Shown here in pieces: positions 25,139-33,879 of a DNA stretch of 64,000 bases; position 1 is the stretch's first letter; each line of letters starts with the position of its first letter. Source of the stretch: Streptomyces sp. CB00455 (lineage in GTDB: Bacteria; Actinomycetota; Actinomycetes; Streptomycetales; Streptomycetaceae). Below the pieces are notes generated by a model, which searched no databases, had not been told where the DNA came from, and saw only the letters and a program-made list of their open reading frames with translations. The stretch covers positions 666,650 through 730,649 of the forward strand of contig NZ_LIVQ01000005.1 of assembly GCF_001905445.1 (NCBI RefSeq). Direction: 5' to 3'. Position numbers and translations under genes: made by a program.

Positions 25139-26749
25139 ATGATCCCTGTGCGCACGCGGTGGTACCCGTCCCGGCGGACCGCGGGCGCGCCCGCCCGCAC
25201 GGGGTGGTGCCCGCGCCGCCGCGCCGCGGCCGCGCTCGCCGCCGGGGCGCTGCCCGCCCTGGCCTTCCCCGCGCCCGCCCTGTGGTGGTTCGCGTACGTC
25301 GCCCTCGTGCCCTGGATGCTGCTGCTGAGGTCGGCCCCCACCGGGCGGCGGGCCGCGCTGGAGGGGTGGCTGGGCGGTGCCGGCTTCGTCGTGGCCGTCC
25401 ACCACTGGCTGCTGCCCAGCCTGCACGTGTTCCTGGTGCCGCTGGCAGCGCTGCTGGGCCTGCTGTGGATCCCGTGGGCGCTGCTGGTGCGCGAGTTGCT
25501 CGGCGGGCGGGTGTCGGCGGGCCGGGCGGGCGCCGCGCTGTTCCTCATACCGGCGGGGTGGCTGCTGGCCGAACTGGTCCGGTCCTGGCAGGGGCTGGGC
25601 GGCCCGTGGGGGCTGCTGGGCGCGAGCCAGTGGCAGGTTCCGCCCGCTCTGCGGCTGGCCTCGGCGGGCGGGGTGTGGCTGGTGAGCCTGCTGGTGGTCA
25701 CGGTGAACTGCGCGGTGGTGGTGCTGGTCGCGGTTCCCGGGGCGCGGGTGCCTGCGGTGGCCGGGATGGCGGGGTGTGCGGTGCTGACGGGGGTGGTGTG
25801 GCTGTGGGTGCCCCGGCCCGAGGTGTCGGGCGCGCTACGCGTGGCGGTCATACAGCCGGGCACGGTGACGGACGGCCCGGACGGCCCCGAGCGGCGGTTC
25901 GCCGCCGGTGAGCGGCTCACCCGGGACCTCGCCGGGCAGCGGGTCGACCTGGTGGTGTGGGGCGAGAGCAGTGTGGGCGAGGACCTGACGGCCCGCCCGG
26001 ACCTGGCCCGGCGGCTGACTTCGCTCTCCACCCTGGTCGGGGCCCCGCTGCTGGTCAATGTGGACGCGCGGCCCCCCGACAGCCCCGGGATCCGCAAGAG
26101 CGCCGTGCTCGTCGGCCCGGGGGGCCCGACCGGGGACCGGTACGACAAGATGCGGCTGGTGCCGTTCGGCGAGTACGTACCGGCCCGGGCCCTGCTCGGC
26201 TGGGCCACCTCGGTCGGCAAGGCGGCCGGCGAGAACCGCGTGCCCGGCGATGCCCCGGTGGTCATGGACCTGCCCGGACGGCCGGACGGTCGCCCCGGAG
26301 TGCGCCTCGGCCCGCTGGTCTGCTTCGAATCGGCCTTCCCCGACATGAGCCGGCGCCTGACCCGCGACGGCGCCGCCCTGCTGGTGGCCCAGTCGGCGAC
26401 CTCCAGTTTCCAGGACAGCTGGGCCCCGGCCCAGCACGCCTCACTGGCCGCCCTGCGCGCCGCCGAGAACGGGCGCCCGGTGGTCCACGCCACGCTGACC
26501 GGCGTCAGCGCGGTGCACGGCCCTTCCGGGGAGCGGGTCGGCCCCGCCCTGCCGACCTCCGCGAGCACCGCGCAGGTGTACGAGGTCCCGCTGGCCCGCG
26601 GCACGACGCTCTACGTCCGCTTCGGGGACTGGCCGGTGACCGCCGCCCTCACCGCGCTGGCGGCCTACGGTGCGATGGCCGGCGCCCGCGCGCTCATGAG
26701 GCCTGCTCCAGAGCCGAGCGCACCACCTGCTCGCACAGCTCGTGGGTGA
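25139..26749 (+). CDS. lnt: Apolipoprotein N-acyltransferase
   Basis: 536 residues: basic N-terminus, six or so membrane helices (residues ~30-220), then a nitrilase-superfamily periplasmic domain and a final hydrophobic segment. The catalytic triad is visible as Glu in WGESS (~275), Lys in YDKMRLVPFGEYVP (~337) and Cys in LVCFESAFP (~395). The enzyme transfers the third acyl chain to the N-terminal Cys of diacylated lipoproteins; Streptomyces commonly has one or two copies. The 3' end overlaps the convergent oxidoreductase gene by 56 nt. The start at 25139 leaves a 25-residue Arg-rich leader; later starts are possible. Confidence 0.9.
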   Translation: MIPVRTRWYPSRRTAGAPARTGWCPRRRAAAALAAGALPALAFPAPALWWFAYVALVPWMLLLRSAPTGRRAALEGWLGGAGFVVAVHHWLLPSLHVFLVPLAALLGLLWIPWALLVRELLGGRVSAGRAGAALFLIPAGWLLAELVRSWQGLGGPWGLLGASQWQVPPALRLASAGGVWLVSLLVVTVNCAVVVLVAVPGARVPAVAGMAGCAVLTGVVWLWVPRPEVSGALRVAVIQPGTVTDGPDGPERRFAAGERLTRDLAGQRVDLVVWGESSVGEDLTARPDLARRLTSLSTLVGAPLLVNVDARPPDSPGIRKSAVLVGPGGPTGDRYDKMRLVPFGEYVPARALLGWATSVGKAAGENRVPGDAPVVMDLPGRPDGRPGVRLGPLVCFESAFPDMSRRLTRDGAALLVAQSATSSFQDSWAPAQHASLAALRAAENGRPVVHATLTGVSAVHGPSGERVGPALPTSASTAQVYEVPLARGTTLYVRFGDWPVTAALTALAAYGAMAGARALMRPAPEPSAPPARTARG

Positions 26750-27599
26750 GCAGCGCGTCCCGTGCGCTGAGCGTCCTGCCTTCCGCGACGGCCTCCAGGA
26801 AGGCGTCGACGACCTGCTCGATGCCGCGCTGGCGCGCGACGGGAACCCAGTCCCCGCGCCGCCGCACCGTCGGCTGGCCCTTGTGGTCGATGACGTCGGC
26901 GAGGTTGACGACCTGACGCTTGGTGTCCTGCCCGGAGACCTCCAGGACCTCCTCGGTGGAACCGGAGAGCCGGTTCATGATGCCGAGCGCGGTGAACCCG
27001 GCGCCGGACAACTGCAGGACCACCTGGTGCATCAGCCCGTCGCGCACCACGGCCCGGACGTCCGTGCGGTCCGCTTCCCCGGGCAGCAGGAAGCGCAGGG
27101 TGTCGACGACGTGGATGAAGTCGTCCAGCACCAGCGTGCGGGGGTCCTCGGGCAGCCCGACGCGGTTCTTCTGCATGACGATCAGCTCGCGCGGGTGGTC
27201 GGCGCACTGCGCGTAGCCGGGCGCGTAGCGGCGGTTGAAACCGACGGCGAGCGACACCCCGCGCTTCTCGGCCAGTTCCACCAGCCGCACCGAGTCGGCG
27301 AGTGCGTAGGCCAGCGGCTTGTCGACGTACGTCGGCACACCCGCCTCCAGCAGCCGGGTGACGATCTCGGGGTGGGCGGCGGTCGGGGCGTGCACGAAGG
27401 CCGCGTCGAGCCCTTCGGCGAGCAGAGCGTCGAGATCGGTGTGGCGCCGCCCGGCCGGGACGTGGTGGAGCGCGCCGATCCGCTCCAGGGTGGCGGGGGT
27501 TCGGGTCTGCAGGTGCAGCTCGACTTCCGGGCGGGTGGTGAGGACGGGCAGGTACGCCTTCTGCGCGATGTCGCCGAGTCCGATGCAGCCGACCTTCAC
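26694..27599 (-). CDS. Gfo/Idh/MocA family oxidoreductase
   Basis: 301 residues. N-terminal NAD(P)-binding fold with GLGDIAQKAYLP (7-18), then PTAAHPEIVTRLLEAGVPTYVDKPLA, which contains the EKP-type catalytic Lys as VDKP. The second domain carries DDFIHVVDTLRF, whose D..H pair is typical of the substrate pocket. Such enzymes oxidise or epimerise sugars, inositols or related alcohols; the substrate is unknown. GTG start at 27599 behind AGGAGG. Its last codons lie inside the end of lnt on the other strand. Confidence 0.9.
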   Translation of the reverse strand: MKVGCIGLGDIAQKAYLPVLTTRPEVELHLQTRTPATLERIGALHHVPAGRRHTDLDALLAEGLDAAFVHAPTAAHPEIVTRLLEAGVPTYVDKPLAYALADSVRLVELAEKRGVSLAVGFNRRYAPGYAQCADHPRELIVMQKNRVGLPEDPRTLVLDDFIHVVDTLRFLLPGEADRTDVRAVVRDGLMHQVVLQLSGAGFTALGIMNRLSGSTEEVLEVSGQDTKRQVVNLADVIDHKGQPTVRRRGDWVPVARQRGIEQVVDAFLEAVAEGRTLSARDALLTHELCEQVVRSALEQAS

Positions 27600-27682
27600 C
27601 GGGCGCCTCCTGGGTCGTTCCTAGTGGGATGCCGGCAGCTTAATCCCTGGTGGCGGGCACCGGGGTCGCCGAGAATGGCCGC

Positions 27683-28207
27683 ATGAACAACAGTTCCGGA
27701 TCACATCGCAACGAACCCTCCACGACCGCCGACGAACGCGGCATGCTGGACGGCTGGCTCGACTACCACCGCGACACCCTCCTCTGGAAGTGCGAGGGGC
27801 TCCGGGAGGAGCAACTGCGCCGCACCCCGCTCGCGCCCTCCCGGCTGAGCCTGCTGGGTCTGGTGCGGCACATGGCCGAGGTGGAGCGCTACTGGTTCCG
27901 GGAGATCATGCTCGGCGAGGACCTCCCCGAGCTGTACTGCACACGCGAGGACCCGGACGGCGACTTCCACTTCACCGACGAGGACACCTGGGCCGAGGCC
28001 GAGGAGGTGTGGCGGACCGAGGTCGAGCTGGCGCGCCGGGCGACCGCGGGCCGTCCGCTGGACCTGCTCTCGGAGGCCGGCAGCCATCACGGCGGCGAGG
28101 TCTTCAGCCTGCGCTGGGTCTACACCCACATGATCGAGGAGTACGCGCGCCACAACGGCCACGCGGACCTGCTGCGCGAGCAGACGGACGGCGCCACCGG
28201 CGACTGA
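27683..28207 (+). CDS. DinB/DUF664 family protein
   Basis: 174 residues from the ATG at 27683. A four-helix-bundle pattern is visible: HRDTLLWKCEGL, then LLGLVRHMAEVERYWFREI (first metal-ligand His), and HMIEEYARHNGHADLLRE with the two later His. This is the DinB/YfiT metal-binding fold, often thiol-dependent S-transferases in actinobacteria (mycothiol). The substrate is unknown. The GTG at 27650 is in frame but lacks a better ribosome-binding site. Divergent from the oxidoreductase gene. Confidence 0.88.
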   Translation: MNNSSGSHRNEPSTTADERGMLDGWLDYHRDTLLWKCEGLREEQLRRTPLAPSRLSLLGLVRHMAEVERYWFREIMLGEDLPELYCTREDPDGDFHFTDEDTWAEAEEVWRTEVELARRATAGRPLDLLSEAGSHHGGEVFSLRWVYTHMIEEYARHNGHADLLREQTDGATGD

Positions 28208-28348
28208 GGGGCCCCGGGGCGGCGTCCGCGGCGAGCGGGCCGGGGCGCGGCCGGCCCGGCGGTGTCGGCGGATCGGTCGTCACCCGTGCGGGGTGAATAT
28301 CGGCTCTCGGTTTTCGCAACCGGGTCCTCGCACAGCAGAGTTGCGCAG

Positions 28349-28903
28349 GTGCACCCAACCCGAACCACGACGAAGCTGTTGCTCGGAGTCGCCTGTGCGG
28401 TCTCGGCCGTCTCCGGCTGTGTGACCGTGAATCCCGCTCCCGCGCAGCCGGGAGCCGCCCCCGCCGCGGGGGTGCCCCCGCACCACGGGCCGCGGAGCGG
28501 GCCGGGGACCGTGCCCGTGGTCGTCCGGGCGCCCGCCCTGGAGGCGCTCGAAGCGGCCCCCGGGCGGGCGGGGCAGCCGGCGGCTCCGGCCGCCTCCGCG
28601 TCGGCGGGCAGGACCGCACGCCACGACGGGCAGGGGGCCCCGCAGGGCTCCTCCGGGGCGCCTGTGCAGGCCCCGCCACCGGTCCCGGACATCCAGGATC
28701 CGCACAGGCCCGCCGCCCCGGTCCCCGGGCGCCGGGGTGAAGCCCGTCCGCGCCACGAGCGGCACGACGGCGAGGAGGGGCGGGAGCTGGTGCGGGAGCT
28801 TCCCGTACGGCCCGCCGACGTGTGCGCGCTGGGGCGCCGGCACGGGCGGTGGCGGCCGGACAGCCCCGAGGCCCGTATCTGCGCGGGCGTACACGGGGAC
28901 TGA
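28349..28903 (+). CDS. Putative lipoprotein, Pro/Ala-rich, unknown function
   Basis: 184 residues from the GTG at 28349. The first 24 residues form a lipoprotein signal (TKLLLGVACAVSAVSGC, lipidation Cys at ~24). Nearly all of the remainder is a low-complexity Pro/Ala/Gly/Arg-rich region, with a short C-terminal stretch of more ordinary composition (ELVRELPVRPADVCALGRRH ... PDSPEARICAGVHGD) containing two cysteines. No domain recognised. Earlier in-frame starts exist, but the signal peptide supports this one. The stop lies inside the 18-nt repeat shared with the convergent TPR gene. Confidence 0.65.
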   Translation: MHPTRTTTKLLLGVACAVSAVSGCVTVNPAPAQPGAAPAAGVPPHHGPRSGPGTVPVVVRAPALEALEAAPGRAGQPAAPAASASAGRTARHDGQGAPQGSSGAPVQAPPPVPDIQDPHRPAAPVPGRRGEARPRHERHDGEEGRELVRELPVRPADVCALGRRHGRWRPDSPEARICAGVHGD

Positions 28904-28948
28904 GGCGGCCGCGGGGACTGAGGCGGCTACGGGGGCCGGGGCGGCTAC
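28895..28948. repeat. 18-nt tandem repeat between convergent genes
   Basis: Three consecutive copies of an 18-nt unit (28895-28912, 28913-28930, 28931-28948) and the start of a fourth; the first two differ at 3 positions and the third at a few more. The repeat includes the stop of the lipoprotein gene and the last codons of the TPR gene, so it lengthens or shortens both C-termini if copy number changes. Confidence 0.8.
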
Positions 28949-29505
28949 GGGGACTGCTCGGGAAAGCGCCGGGGTCCCGCGCCCGGTTCCGTGGCCAGAC
29001 GCCGCTCCAGCCGGGCGATGGCGGCCCGTACGCCGTTCCCGTACCCGTCGTCGGCCAGCGCGACGGTGGCCGCCCGGGCCCGGGCCAGGTGCACCCTGGC
29101 CGCCTCCGGCCGCCGGAGCTTCACGTAGTCGGTGGCCAGGCTCAGGTGCAGCGAGGGGTAGAACACGCGCATCGCCGCCTGCGGCCGGCCCTGGGCGGAC
29201 CGGTCGGCGGTTCCGGCCGCCCCGGCATCCCGCGCGGCCGCCCCGGGCTCCTCCCCGCCGGGCCGCTCCGCCTCACCGGGCGCGGGAGCCTCCTGCAGCG
29301 CCTGGGCCGCGGAAAGGGCCCTGAGGTCCCAGGCCAGCTCGTCGGCGGGGTCGTCCTGGGCGTCGGCCAGGTAGTGGGCGAGGGTGCAGCGGTGGAGGCA
29401 GTCGCCCTCCTCGCCGATCTCGGACCAGAGCTCGCGGAGCCGGTTGCGGGCCTCCTCGCGGTCCCCGGCGTGCAGCAGGATGACCGCCTGGCCGATCCTG
29501 GTCAT
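28945..29505 (-). CDS. Tetratricopeptide-like protein
   Basis: 186 residues. Helical repeats are recognisable at both ends: ILLHAGDREEARNRLRELWSEIG with CTLAHYLADAQDD, and LSLATDYVKLRRPEAARVHLARARA. A Gly/Ala/Pro-rich insert of about 40 residues breaks them. TPR folds bind partner proteins; none is suggested by context. The ATG at 29505 is preferred because GGAGGA precedes it by 8 nt; a TTG 12 codons earlier is in frame. No signal peptide. Confidence 0.78.
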   Translation of the reverse strand: MTRIGQAVILLHAGDREEARNRLRELWSEIGEEGDCLHRCTLAHYLADAQDDPADELAWDLRALSAAQALQEAPAPGEAERPGGEEPGAAARDAGAAGTADRSAQGRPQAAMRVFYPSLHLSLATDYVKLRRPEAARVHLARARAATVALADDGYGNGVRAAIARLERRLATEPGAGPRRFPEQSP

Positions 29506-29640
29506 GACGGCGTCCTCCGACGCCTCCTGCTGCTCCGTCAAGGCGGCCTCCGGCTTGCTTGCTCTGCCAGACCTGCTCCGGTCTGATCATCAAGAAGCTA
29601 GCCGGAGGCAGCGGCATTGGCGCCGAGGCGCGGTGTGCCG

Positions 29641-30318
29641 TCAGCCGAGGTCCGGGATCCGCCAGTCGATCGGCTCATGGCCCTGGGCGGCGACGGCCTC
29701 GTTGATCTGCGTGAAGGGCCGGGATCCGAAGAACTTCTTCGCCGACAGCGGGGAGGGGTGCGCGCCCTTGACGACGACGTGCCGCTCCTCGTCGATCAGC
29801 GGGAGCTTCTTCTGGGCGTAGGCGCCCCACAGCACGAAGACGGCCGGGTCGGGGCGGTCGGAGACGGCGCGGATCACCGCGTCGGTGAACTTCTCCCAGC
29901 CCTTGCCCTTGTGCGAGTTGGGCTCGGCCTCACGGACGGTGAGCACCGCGTTGAGCAGCAGGACACCCTGCCGGGCCCAGGGCATCAGGTATCCGTTGTC
30001 CGGGACGGGCAGGCCCAGCTCCTCCTTCATCTCCTTGTAGATGTTGCGCAGCGAGGGCGGCGTCCTGACGCCGGGCCGCACGGAGAAGCACAGGCCGTGG
30101 CCCTGGCCGGCGCCGTGGTAGGGGTCCTGGCCGAGGACCAGCACCTTCACCTGGTCGAAGGGGGTGGCCTCCAGGGCCGCGAAGACCTCTTCGCGGGGCG
30201 GGTAGACCGGCCCGTTCGCCCGCTCCTTCTCGACGAACTCGGAGAGTTCCCTGAAGTAGGGCTGGTCCAGCTCCCCGCCGAGGACGGGGAGCCAGGACTC
30301 GGGCAGCATCTGGGTCAC
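29641..30318 (-). CDS. ung: Uracil-DNA glycosylase, family 1
   Basis: 225 residues. The catalytic water-activating loop GQDPYHG (63-69), the proline-rich loop and the DNA-intercalating HPSPLS loop (~186-191) are all intact, as is the NSHKGKGWEKFTD uracil-pocket segment. The enzyme excises uracil from DNA in base excision repair. GTG start at 30318 with GGAGG 8 nt upstream. It stands alone between the TPR gene and the peptide-binding protein. Confidence 0.96.
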   Translation of the reverse strand: MTQMLPESWLPVLGGELDQPYFRELSEFVEKERANGPVYPPREEVFAALEATPFDQVKVLVLGQDPYHGAGQGHGLCFSVRPGVRTPPSLRNIYKEMKEELGLPVPDNGYLMPWARQGVLLLNAVLTVREAEPNSHKGKGWEKFTDAVIRAVSDRPDPAVFVLWGAYAQKKLPLIDEERHVVVKGAHPSPLSAKKFFGSRPFTQINEAVAAQGHEPIDWRIPDLG

Positions 30319-30431
30319 GGCGACAACCTCCGGTACAAGTTCGTGCGACTGCTCCAGAACCTACCCGGGGCCACTGACATCGCCGCGGCCGCCCGTGCGC
30401 CGTGTGCGCGGTGCGGGCGGCCGTACCGCGG

Positions 30432-32015
30432 TCACCAGCTGGTCTTGCGGTACAGCTCCCACATCTGCATGGCGGTCTGGGGGTCCAGCGCCCGCTCGGC
30501 GCCCGCGATGTCGTCGCGTGCGGCGACGTAGAGCTTGCCCTGCCACAGGGGCAGCAGGCGGACGTCCTCGGCGAAGATCTGCTGGGCCTGCTCGAACTCG
30601 TGGACGCCGGCCGCGCGGTCACCCTCGCGGCGGGTCTTCGGCAGCAGGTCGTTGATGATCTCGGTGGGCTCGTACGGGGTGCCGACCGCGTTCTCCTTGC
30701 CGACGAACGGCGCGATGAAGTTGTCCGGGTCCGGGAAGTCGGGGAACCAGCCTCGGCCGAAGACCGGGTACTCGCCGCCCTTGTAGCCGACCTGGAAGTC
30801 CTTCCAGGGCTGGCCGCGCAGGGTGATCTTGAAGAGGCCGCTCTCGTCCAGCTGGCGCTTGAGCTCGGTGAACTCGTCCGCGGTGGAGGAGCCGTAGCGG
30901 TCGGTGGTGTACCAGAAGGTCAGCTCGACCGGCTGGTTGATCCCGGCGTCCTTGAGGATCTTCTTGGCCTTGGCGACGTCCGCGTGGCCGTACTTGTCGT
31001 AGAAGGGCGTCTTGTGGCCGACGACCCCCTTGGGAACCATCGAGTACAGCGGCTCGGCCGTGCCCTGGTAGACCTTGGACACGAGCGCCCCGCGGTCGAC
31101 GGTCTGGGCGATGGCCTGGCGGACCGGGAGCTTGGCGATCGCCGGGTCCTTGGGGTTGAAGACCAGGTAGCGGATCTCGGCGCCGACGTTCTCGACGACC
31201 TGGAGGCCCAGCGCGTGCGACTCGGGGGTCTGCAGGTCCCTGACCTCCGCGGCCGACAGGCCTCGGTAGGTGGCGTCGATCTCCTTGGCCTTGAGGGCGG
31301 CGACCATCTTGGTGGAATCCGCGAAGTAGCGGATGGTCACGCCGTCGTTGCGGCGGTTGGCGAAGCCCGTGTAGCTCGCGTTGCGGCCGAGGACGGCCTC
31401 GGCGCCCTCCTTGTAGGAGTCGAGCACGAACGGCCCGGAGCCGGTCACCTTGCCGTCCTCGCGCACCTTGTCCGCGGGGTAGTCCTTGGGCGCGACCAGC
31501 GAGGCGGCGGGCGAGCCGAGGACGTAGGGGAAGGTGGCGTCGGGGGTGTTCAGGTGGAAGACGACGGTCAGCGCGTCGGGGGTCTCGATCTTGTCCAGGG
31601 CACCGAAGAGGTCCTTGGGCCCGACCTTGGAGCCGATGGTCCGTATGCGGTCCAGGGAGTACTTGACGGCCTTGGCGTCGAGCGGCTCCCCGTCGGAGAA
31701 CTTCAGGCCCTTGCGCAGGGTGCACCGGTAGGACTCGTTCGCCGCGTCCGTGAAGTCGCAGCTCTGGGCGGCGTCCGGCTGGGGCTTGGTGGAGCCCGTG
31801 GGGAAGGCCAGCAGAGTCTGGTAGACGTTCCGGTACAGCTCCCAGGAGCCGTCCCAGGCCGCCGCGGGATCGAGGGTGCTCGGTGCGCTCGTCGTGCCGA
31901 CGACGATCCTCTTCGCGTCTTCGGCGCCGCTATCCGAGAGCATGCCGCAACCGGCGAGCATGGATATGGACGCAAGGGCCGCAGTGATCTGCAGGCATCT
32001 GGTCCGGTTGAACAC
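30432..32015 (-). CDS. Family 5 solute-binding lipoprotein (peptide/nickel ABC type), orphan
   Basis: 527 residues. Signal and lipobox SISMLAGC near residue 22, then the SBP_bac_5 fold: RIVVGTTSAPSTLDPAAAW, the signature AKAVKYSLDRI and GPFVLDSY, and RQAIAQTVDRGALV. It should bind oligopeptides or a similar ligand outside the cell. No permease or ATPase genes lie beside it, so it must work with a system encoded elsewhere. Two tandem GTG codons could start it; the second (32015) is chosen because GGAG is 7 nt upstream, while the first (32021) is too close. A perfect 16-bp hairpin separates it from the upstream SDR gene. Confidence 0.88.
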   Translation of the reverse strand: MFNRTRCLQITAALASISMLAGCGMLSDSGAEDAKRIVVGTTSAPSTLDPAAAWDGSWELYRNVYQTLLAFPTGSTKPQPDAAQSCDFTDAANESYRCTLRKGLKFSDGEPLDAKAVKYSLDRIRTIGSKVGPKDLFGALDKIETPDALTVVFHLNTPDATFPYVLGSPAASLVAPKDYPADKVREDGKVTGSGPFVLDSYKEGAEAVLGRNASYTGFANRRNDGVTIRYFADSTKMVAALKAKEIDATYRGLSAAEVRDLQTPESHALGLQVVENVGAEIRYLVFNPKDPAIAKLPVRQAIAQTVDRGALVSKVYQGTAEPLYSMVPKGVVGHKTPFYDKYGHADVAKAKKILKDAGINQPVELTFWYTTDRYGSSTADEFTELKRQLDESGLFKITLRGQPWKDFQVGYKGGEYPVFGRGWFPDFPDPDNFIAPFVGKENAVGTPYEPTEIINDLLPKTRREGDRAAGVHEFEQAQQIFAEDVRLLPLWQGKLYVAARDDIAGAERALDPQTAMQMWELYRKTSW

Positions 32016-32059
32016 GTGCACGCTCCTCGATCAGCCAGGGGTGCGGCAGACCCTACCGC

Positions 32060-32099
32060 AGTGCCCCACGAAACCAATGGGTAGGTTTCGTGGGGCACT
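32060..32099 (-). terminator. Perfect 16-bp stem-loop
   Basis: Arms 32060-32075 and 32084-32099 are exact reverse complements around an 8-nt loop. It lies 69 nt after the SDR stop and 45 nt before the solute-binding protein start on the minus strand. The nearness to the next start also leaves room for a role as an operator or 5'-leader structure. Confidence 0.75.
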
Positions 32100-32167
32100 T
32101 GACCGGTTCCGTGCATATTCGATACGCATTTGACTCCCTTCCGGAGGCAGATGCGTCCGATTATCGG

Positions 32168-32929
32168 TCAGTGCACTCCGGCATTGAGGAACATTCCCCC
32201 GTCGACGACGAGAGTTTGCCCAGTGATCCATTCCGCTTGTGCAGAAGTGAGGAACGCGGCGGCCCCGCCGATGTCCTCCGGGTTCCCGAGCCGGCCCAGC
32301 GGATAGGCGGCCGCGGCCTCCTGCTCCCGGCCCTCGTAGAGCGCCTGCGCGAACTTCGTCTTCACCACCGCGGGGGCGATCGCGTTCACCCGGACCCCGG
32401 GCGCCATCTCGTGGGCGAGCTGGAGGGTGAGGTTGACCATGGCGGCCTTGCTCATCCCGTAGGCACCGATGAAGGGCGACGCGGAGACGCCGGCGATGGA
32501 GGCGATGTTCACGATCGCGCCGCCGTGGTCCTTCTGCCAGGCGTGCCAGGTCCGCTGGGCGAAGCCGAGCGCCGAGATCACGTTGGTCTCGAACACCTTG
32601 CGCGCGACACCGAGGTCCAGGTCCGCGATCGGTCCGAAGACCGGGTTGGTGCCGGCGTTGTTCACCAGGAAGTCCACCCGGCCGAAGGCCTCCATGGTGC
32701 GCTCGACGGCGAGCGCCTGGTGGGCCTCGTCGTGCGCCTTGCCGGCGACCCCGATCACCCGGTCCGCGCCGAGCCGCTCCACGGCCTCCTTGAGGGCGTC
32801 CTCGTTGCGCCCGGTGATGCAGACGCGGTCGCCGCGGGCGACCAGCGCCTCGGCGATGCCGTAGCCGATGCCCCGGCTCGCCCCGGTGATCAGCGCGACC
32901 TTGCCGCTGTCGGTTGCGTTGTACGTCAT
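32168..32929 (-). CDS. Short-chain dehydrogenase/reductase
   Basis: 253 residues. Cofactor loop TGASRGIG (15-22), NNAG (90-93), catalytic Ser144, Tyr157 and Lys161 (YGMSK), and the C-terminal DGG of classical SDRs. Likely NAD(P)-dependent oxidation or reduction of a hydroxy or keto acyl substrate. It begins 26 nt after the stop of the FabG-like gene on the same strand; the pair is probably an operon, perhaps for one fatty-acid-like or ring-degradation pathway. ATG at 32929. Confidence 0.9.
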   Translation of the reverse strand: MTYNATDSGKVALITGASRGIGYGIAEALVARGDRVCITGRNEDALKEAVERLGADRVIGVAGKAHDEAHQALAVERTMEAFGRVDFLVNNAGTNPVFGPIADLDLGVARKVFETNVISALGFAQRTWHAWQKDHGGAIVNIASIAGVSASPFIGAYGMSKAAMVNLTLQLAHEMAPGVRVNAIAPAVVKTKFAQALYEGREQEAAAAYPLGRLGNPEDIGGAAAFLTSAQAEWITGQTLVVDGGMFLNAGVH

Positions 32930-32955
32930 GACCTGCGCCCTGCCTCTCGTGCTCG

Positions 32956-33717
32956 TCAGTTGAGCGGGCCGCCGGCCACGTACATGACCTGGCCGGAGAC
33001 GAAGCCGGCGGCCTCGCCCGTGAAGAACGCGATGGCGTTGGCGATGTCGTCCGGACGGCCGACGCGCTGGACGGGGATCTGGGTGGCGGCGGCGGCCTGG
33101 AAGTCCTCGAAGCCCATGCCGACCCGGGCGGCGGTCTGCGCCGTCATCTCGGTGACGATGAAACCGGGGGCGACCGCGTTGGCCGTGACCCCGAACTTGC
33201 CGAGCTCGATGGCCAGGGTCTTGGTGAGGCCCTGCAGACCGGCCTTGGCTGCGGAGTAGTTGGCCTGGCCGCGGTTGCCGAGCGCCGAGCTGCTGGACAG
33301 GTTCACGATGCGACCGAACTTGGCTTCCACCATGTACTTCTGACAGGCCTTCGACATCAGGAAGGCGCCGCGCAGGTGCACGTTCATGACCGTGTCCCAG
33401 TCGGTTTCGCTCATCTTGAACAGCAGGTTGTCGCGCAGCACGCCCGCGTTGTTGACCAGGACGGTCGGAGCGCCGAGTTCGCTCGCGACGCGCTCGACGG
33501 CCGCCTCCACCTGGGCGGCGTCGGAGACGTCGCAGCCGACCGCCAGGGCCTTGCCCCCGGCCGCTGTGATCGCCTCCACGGTGTCCTTGCAGGCGGCCTC
33601 GTCGAGGTCGAGTACGGCGACGGCCCGCCCCTCGGCGGCCAGGCGTACGGCGGTGGCGGCGCCGATGCCCCGGGCCGCCCCGGTCACGATCGCGACGCGC
33701 TGCTCGGTGGTGGACAT
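32956..33717 (-). CDS. FabG-like 3-oxoacyl-(acyl-carrier-protein) reductase (SDR)
   Basis: 253 residues. TGAARGIG (12-19), NNAG (89-92), catalytic Tyr154 and Lys158 (YSAAK), and the FabG-type segment MNVHLRGAFLMSKA. In the family it reduces 3-oxoacyl thioesters with NADPH; as a paralogue outside the fatty acid synthase cluster it may serve another pathway. The ATG at 33717 is supported by GAGGAGATCC upstream. First gene of the two-SDR operon. The 160-bp region upstream contains gcaaccgcttagtagc, a sequence of the kind bound by TetR lipid regulators, but no regulator gene is adjacent. Confidence 0.88.
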   Translation of the reverse strand: MSTTEQRVAIVTGAARGIGAATAVRLAAEGRAVAVLDLDEAACKDTVEAITAAGGKALAVGCDVSDAAQVEAAVERVASELGAPTVLVNNAGVLRDNLLFKMSETDWDTVMNVHLRGAFLMSKACQKYMVEAKFGRIVNLSSSSALGNRGQANYSAAKAGLQGLTKTLAIELGKFGVTANAVAPGFIVTEMTAQTAARVGMGFEDFQAAAATQIPVQRVGRPDDIANAIAFFTGEAAGFVSGQVMYVAGGPLN

Positions 33718-33879
33718 GCTGGATCTCCTCGCCCTTGAGAGGCGGCCGCCCAGAGGTGAGCAACCGCTTAGTAGCTTCAGCTGAGGAGACGCTAGGAGCC
33801 CTGGCACTCGGTGTCAACGGGGGCACATCCACCCCGCCGCCCTCCCGCCCCGGCACCCACCGTCCCGCAGCCTTGGCGG

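Noticed and set aside
32168..33717. A polyketide or fatty-acid synthase cluster because of the FabG-like SDRs
   Set aside because: No ketosynthase, acyl carrier or acyltransferase genes are present; the neighbours are unrelated.
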